Shown here: positions 23,119 through 26,841 of the stretch, one piece after another
How the letters are laid out: each line of letters begins with the position of its first letter
How positions within the stretch are numbered: the stretch's first letter is position 1
Assembly: GCA_018825925.1 (NCBI GenBank)
Contig: JAHKAT010000090.1
Location: 1-26,841 of the forward strand
Length of the DNA: 26,841 bases
Source: Bacteroidota bacterium
GTDB lineage: Bacteria; Bacteroidota; Bacteroidia; Flavobacteriales_D; Crocinitomicaceae
Direction: 5' to 3'
Position numbers and translations under genes: made by a program
Notes under the pieces: model-generated
Seen by the model: only the letters and a program-made list of their open reading frames with translations
Database searches by the model: none
Told to the model about the DNA's origin: nothing

Positions 23119-26046
23119 TTAATTTAATTTATCAGACTTTTCCCTAGCTTCTGACATGATTTTATCGGCTTTCGCTTCAGCTTCTTTCTCAATTCTTTGC
23201 GCTTTTTCTTCCGCTTCTTTTTTGAGTTTATTGGCTGCAATTTCAGCTCCTTTTTTCTTAATCGGATTGCTACCAGCTTCAGCGATTAATGCATCGCCTT
23301 GTTTCGCACCTTCCGCACGCGTTGCATCGGCTAGTTTTTTAGCTTCCGCTTTAACTTTGTCGGCTTGTTTTTGGGCATCCGCTAATATTGCTTGTCGTTT
23401 GGCATTTAAATCTTCTTTAACATCATTCACTTTATCCTTGGCGATGTTTTTAACAGAATCTACGCCCTTGTTTAAAAGATCTTTCCCAGTATTCACCAAA
23501 TTGTCTTTCAGATTGCCTGAAGCCTTTAAAAGGGCCTCCTTCATGTCTGTAGTGATTTTTGGATCGCTAACTTTGCCTAAAAGATTTACCTTAACTGGAA
23601 TTACTGCAGGTAGTGAACCGACATTTAACTTAGGAACTACGTTATTGACCTTGCTCATTGCATTTTCAGCCAATTGAATCATACTTGCTGGAATTTCTTC
23701 TTTCGGTATGTTCATTAATAAATCGTAATTAATGTCTTGATCAAAAGAGGTATAACCATGAATGTTGGTCAATATTTTCCCCATTTTTACATCAAAAGGT
23801 TTTAGGTTTACTTTTCCATCTACAAAGGTGAAGAAGGCTTTTACGTCATTTAGCGTTTGGGTTTTGAGCTTCGTCATTTTAAGCGCTTCACTTATTTTTT
23901 CCAAAGGTTTAAATCCACTGATTTCAATGGCATTGGTAAATAAATCACCATTCCCCGTCAAACTGCTGAAAATTGGTTCTAATGATGGCTTAAGCGCGCC
24001 TTTCATAGCAAAGTTGGACGATATGTTTCCTTTGGCATACTTCGCAATAGGGGCCATAGTTTCTATGCTCGTAAAGTTTTTTACTAATTCTGGAATACTG
24101 ATGTTTTTCAAATTGTATCCTAAATCAATGGCAGGTTTATCTGGATTCACACTACTATAGCTTCCATTTAATCCTATGTTACCTCCAAGCATGTTCATAT
24201 TTACGTCGTTCATACTAGCAACTTCGTCCTTAACGCGCACCATACCGCGCACATCTGTTATGTCCATTCCATCGTATTTCATTTTACCGATTTTAGTATT
24301 CAGTAAAAAGTCAACATTTCCAGGTATTAGCAATGGTTCACTGCTTTCTTCTGCTGGAGTAGAGGTTTCCGAGCTCTCCGTCGTTGTCGTTGTTTCTGTA
24401 CTGGATCCCATCAATTGATTTAAATCCAAGTTAGCGGAAGTGAAGTCAAATTGTCCTTTTAATAACTCGTCTCTAAAAGCATAACCCAAGTAGTTGTCTA
24501 TAGTTCCAGAAATTTGAAAGTCAGAAACGCCCATTTTTGCATTCATTTCTTTCAAAGACAGATTTTTAGGTGAAAAAGCAAACAACATGGTTGAAATGTT
24601 CACTGGCTCAGGTAAATCAGGTGATTTATAAAGCATGTCCATTAGTTTTAAAGTACCTAATGCTTCAAACTCTTCATATTTTTCTGTTTCAATAGCACTC
24701 AATCGTCCGTTTAAATGAACGTCTGCATCTAATTTTCCACTATAACTCTCACCTTCAGCCATAGGCATTACTTTTCCTAAAGAACCGAGATCAACCTTCG
24801 CAACTATATCCGATTGAATCAAAGGATCCGTCATAGGGTTGCGCATTTTTAACGTCGCGTCCAATACGTTTCCAACAAAGTCAGCATGAAACTTAGTAAC
24901 ATCCAAAGTCATTAAGTCCATGTTTTCTCCACCTTTAAAAGTGGAGCCTGCTTTAAGAACAATATTATTGATTGTACCAGGTACATCTGGATATTTGATC
25001 GAGGCATTGTCTACATTTAACTTAAAATCCCAACCGGGCATGCTTTTCTCGTCCATTCTTCCAGCCACCTTGCCATTCATAGCTAGATTTCCTTTTGTAA
25101 TCATACTTTCATAGCCACTTTGATAGAAGGTGGGAATCAGAGAAAGGAAATCTTTAAATGTAGCCTTAGATGCGTCTAAGGATAGATCCATTTGGTCATA
25201 CCCTTCTAACATTTCATAAAAACCATTCAATCCAAACTGTAAGTTGTTCAGTTTGAAAACGTTTTCCTTTAGTATAAATTTGCTGGTTTTCTCAGTAAAC
25301 TCCATTTTCAGGCCGACATCTGCTTCTGTTTTTACTTTGCTCAAATAGCTCAAACCTTCCATTTCATAGGTCAACTCGTCCATAGAAGTAAATGTTTCGA
25401 AGTCAATAATGTCAGCCGTTAAGTCCCCTTTTCCTTCATGGTTTAGGTTTTTGATCGAGGCGTACATATCTCCTTCTCGATCGTCATATTCAATATTGGT
25501 ATTCGAAAGCACGTATTTTTGAAGGCTCATTTTGAAATTTGAATCATCTTCAGGCTCCTCAACGGTAGTTGTATCAGGAATCGTAATATCATAATTCGCC
25601 TTGCCATCTTTAAGTACTTTTACATTGATATCTGCACCATCCAAATAAATACCGCGGATTGCAATTTTATCACCCGATATAACATCCCAAAGTTTTACTT
25701 CGGCTCTAATGTTTTTCGCATTGATTAAGTCCGTCCCTTCAAAATCGCCAGTTCCAGCAATTTTGGTGTCGAAAAGTTGAATAGTCAAATTGGGAAAGGT
25801 TTGAATAAATGTTAAATCAAAATCCCCAATATCCACCTTGGCTGTTAAACTTTTGTTGGCCTCTTCAAGTACCATGTCTTTTAATTTATCTTTAAATAAG
25901 ATCGGAATTAAAATTGCGATTATGAGAAGTAACAAAACACCTAATCCTGACCACTTCAAGATTTTTTTAACTAAATTCTTTTTCTTTTTTTCCATATAGT
26001 TCATTTCAGTTGTTCGCGTTAATTGCGATATTTGTTTTTCATCCAT
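23119..26046 (-). CDS. AsmA-family protein with charged C-terminal tail
   Basis: The 975-residue protein has a lysine-rich N-terminus, one membrane helix (about residues 33-50), and a long region of beta-rich repeats typical of AsmA/YhdP-like proteins. Examples are AKVDIGDFDLTFIQTFPNLTI and KIAIRGIYLDGADINVKVLKDGKANYD. These proteins span the periplasm and are thought to move or organise lipids at the outer membrane. From about residue 838 the sequence becomes Ala/Lys/Glu/Asp-rich with heptad-like spacing (AILADAQKQADKVKAEAK, KKEAEEKAQRIEKEAEAKAD), a likely long helix or coiled coil of about 135 residues. In-frame ATGs at 26004 and 25995 could also be the start. It is divergent from a barrel gene with only 24 bases between starts. 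Confidence 0.88.
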   Translation of the reverse strand: MDEKQISQLTRTTEMNYMEKKKKNLVKKILKWSGLGVLLLLIIAILIPILFKDKLKDMVLEEANKSLTAKVDIGDFDLTFIQTFPNLTIQLFDTKIAGTGDFEGTDLINAKNIRAEVKLWDVISGDKIAIRGIYLDGADINVKVLKDGKANYDITIPDTTTVEEPEDDSNFKMSLQKYVLSNTNIEYDDREGDMYASIKNLNHEGKGDLTADIIDFETFTSMDELTYEMEGLSYLSKVKTEADVGLKMEFTEKTSKFILKENVFKLNNLQFGLNGFYEMLEGYDQMDLSLDASKATFKDFLSLIPTFYQSGYESMITKGNLAMNGKVAGRMDEKSMPGWDFKLNVDNASIKYPDVPGTINNIVLKAGSTFKGGENMDLMTLDVTKFHADFVGNVLDATLKMRNPMTDPLIQSDIVAKVDLGSLGKVMPMAEGESYSGKLDADVHLNGRLSAIETEKYEEFEALGTLKLMDMLYKSPDLPEPVNISTMLFAFSPKNLSLKEMNAKMGVSDFQISGTIDNYLGYAFRDELLKGQFDFTSANLDLNQLMGSSTETTTTTESSETSTPAEESSEPLLIPGNVDFLLNTKIGKMKYDGMDITDVRGMVRVKDEVASMNDVNMNMLGGNIGLNGSYSSVNPDKPAIDLGYNLKNISIPELVKNFTSIETMAPIAKYAKGNISSNFAMKGALKPSLEPIFSSLTGNGDLFTNAIEISGFKPLEKISEALKMTKLKTQTLNDVKAFFTFVDGKVNLKPFDVKMGKILTNIHGYTSFDQDINYDLLMNIPKEEIPASMIQLAENAMSKVNNVVPKLNVGSLPAVIPVKVNLLGKVSDPKITTDMKEALLKASGNLKDNLVNTGKDLLNKGVDSVKNIAKDKVNDVKEDLNAKRQAILADAQKQADKVKAEAKKLADATRAEGAKQGDALIAEAGSNPIKKKGAEIAANKLKKEAEEKAQRIEKEAEAKADKIMSEAREKSDKLN

Positions 26047-26070
26047 CGAATTGAAAACAGTATAAAAGTA

Positions 26071-26841
26071 ATGGAAAAACTCAAAATTATTTGCACCCTT
26101 TTGGGATTCTTAACAGTTGAAGCAGTTTCTGCTCAAATTGTAGTAGGTGGTGAAGAAAAAAAAAACGAAGAAGAGAAGAAAATAGAATTGGTAGATTTAG
26201 ATCAAAATGAAAATGCATCTGAGAATTATAATTCACTTACTTTTCATTTCAATCGTTCTCGAACTTTTAGGAGTTTAACAGTAAATGAAGGCTTGTTTGG
26301 AGACTCTCTTCGAGATCGTGCTAAAGAGAAACCGCTCAATACTTGGAGTTTTGGGCTAGGTTATCAAACCAAAATTTCTAAATCTGTGTTTTTTGGTGCA
26401 GGTTTACATTTGTTGCAAAACGGAGAACAATTTCAATTGGAAGAACAACCGGATACTGCCTATTCATACGTCATGTTATACCGTTATACGGCCATGCCTT
26501 TGTCTTTAGAGTATCGATATGGGAAAGCCATACAATTGGTTGGAACTGCGGGTATTGCACCTTCAATGTTTTTAAATGCTACGAAAATCATAAATGCGAC
26601 CGATTCAAATAAAGTAGAAACTACTGAAACGATAAAGATTAAAAGTGGCTCACAAGAGTATAATGCTTTTGTGGTTTCTGCATTCGTAGGTATAGGTGTA
26701 AACATTGCCTACTCAGCGAAATGGAGTCTTTATATTCGACCAGAATATCGCTTTCAAATCAATAGTTCTTATTCCAAAACGAGTCCATACATCCATAAAT
26801 CAAATGCTTTTGGCGTCTCATTTGGTTTGAATTATATTTTA
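26071..26841 (+). CDS. Outer-membrane beta-barrel protein, 3' end outside window
   Basis: This frame opens at ATG 26071 and is still open at the right edge after 257 codons. The product has a signal peptide (residues 1-21, LTVEAVSA-QIV), then a short acidic and lysine-rich stretch (GGEEKKNEEEKKIELVDLDQ). Barrel-like strands follow: TWSFGLGYQTKISKSVFFGAG, split here as two strands, then LEYRYGKAIQLVGTAGIAPS, WSLYIRPEYRF and FGVSFGLNYIL. The last strand suggests the protein ends within a few residues of the edge. The specific family is not recognised. It is divergent from the AsmA-like gene across 24 bases, so the two start regions overlap and may be controlled together. Confidence 0.8.
   Translation, partial: MEKLKIICTLLGFLTVEAVSAQIVVGGEEKKNEEEKKIELVDLDQNENASENYNSLTFHFNRSRTFRSLTVNEGLFGDSLRDRAKEKPLNTWSFGLGYQTKISKSVFFGAGLHLLQNGEQFQLEEQPDTAYSYVMLYRYTAMPLSLEYRYGKAIQLVGTAGIAPSMFLNATKIINATDSNKVETTETIKIKSGSQEYNAFVVSAFVGIGVNIAYSAKWSLYIRPEYRFQINSSYSKTSPYIHKSNAFGVSFGLNYIL

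Noticed and set aside
23156..23677. Plus-strand open frame of 173 codons opposite the AsmA-like gene
   Set aside because: It is the antisense of the Ala/Lys/Glu-rich tail and gives a repetitive Ser/Ala/Phe/Leu product. There is no promoter, and the terminator and gene on the other strand explain the region.

Overview
The window is AT-rich DNA from a member of the Bacteroidota, most likely a Flavobacteriales-like lineage. The evidence is a block of type IX secretion (T9SS) and gliding genes (gldJ, porU, porV), the order murF-gldJ-porU-porV known from Flavobacterium, and several Bacteroidetes-type promoters (TTG, then about 17-23 nt, then TAnnTTTG). The lineage below order level cannot be read from the sequence. 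I see no insertion sequence, prophage, CRISPR array or rRNA. Coding density is high and no gene-free stretch exceeds 300 bases.

Left part (1-9,120). A PIF1-like helicase gene runs off the left edge. A single tRNA-Val(UAC) gene follows, with its own promoter and terminator. Next comes a minus-strand series read from right to left: nhaD antiporter, exbB, exbD, a TonB-like protein and folC. The last four are nearly contiguous or overlapping. To the right are a Glu/Leu-type amino-acid dehydrogenase and anmK (peptidoglycan sugar recycling), both on the minus strand. An acyl-CoA dehydrogenase diverges from anmK and ends at a strong bidirectional terminator.

Middle (9,198-20,651). murF and gldJ lie on the minus strand. 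Divergent from gldJ run porU, porV, ispF, bioB and bioF. GldJ is the lipoprotein needed for gliding and a stable T9SS. PorU is the surface sortase that removes C-terminal signals from T9SS cargo, and PorV is the outer-membrane barrel that shuttles that cargo to PorU. ispF abuts the porV stop codon. bioB and bioF form a biotin pair only 6 bases apart. Promoter positions argue that gldJ, porU and porV start downstream of the longest open frame.

Right part (20,713-26,841). A minus-strand diheme cytochrome-like lipoprotein gene overlaps a small outer-membrane barrel gene. A MarR regulator and a very long AsmA-like protein with a charged C-terminal tail follow. A second barrel gene diverges from the AsmA gene and runs off the right edge. 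This is the least understood part, and the lipoprotein/barrel pair is its best candidate for an uncharacterised function. The rest of the window is recognisable core biology, and I did not find a clearly novel multi-gene system.
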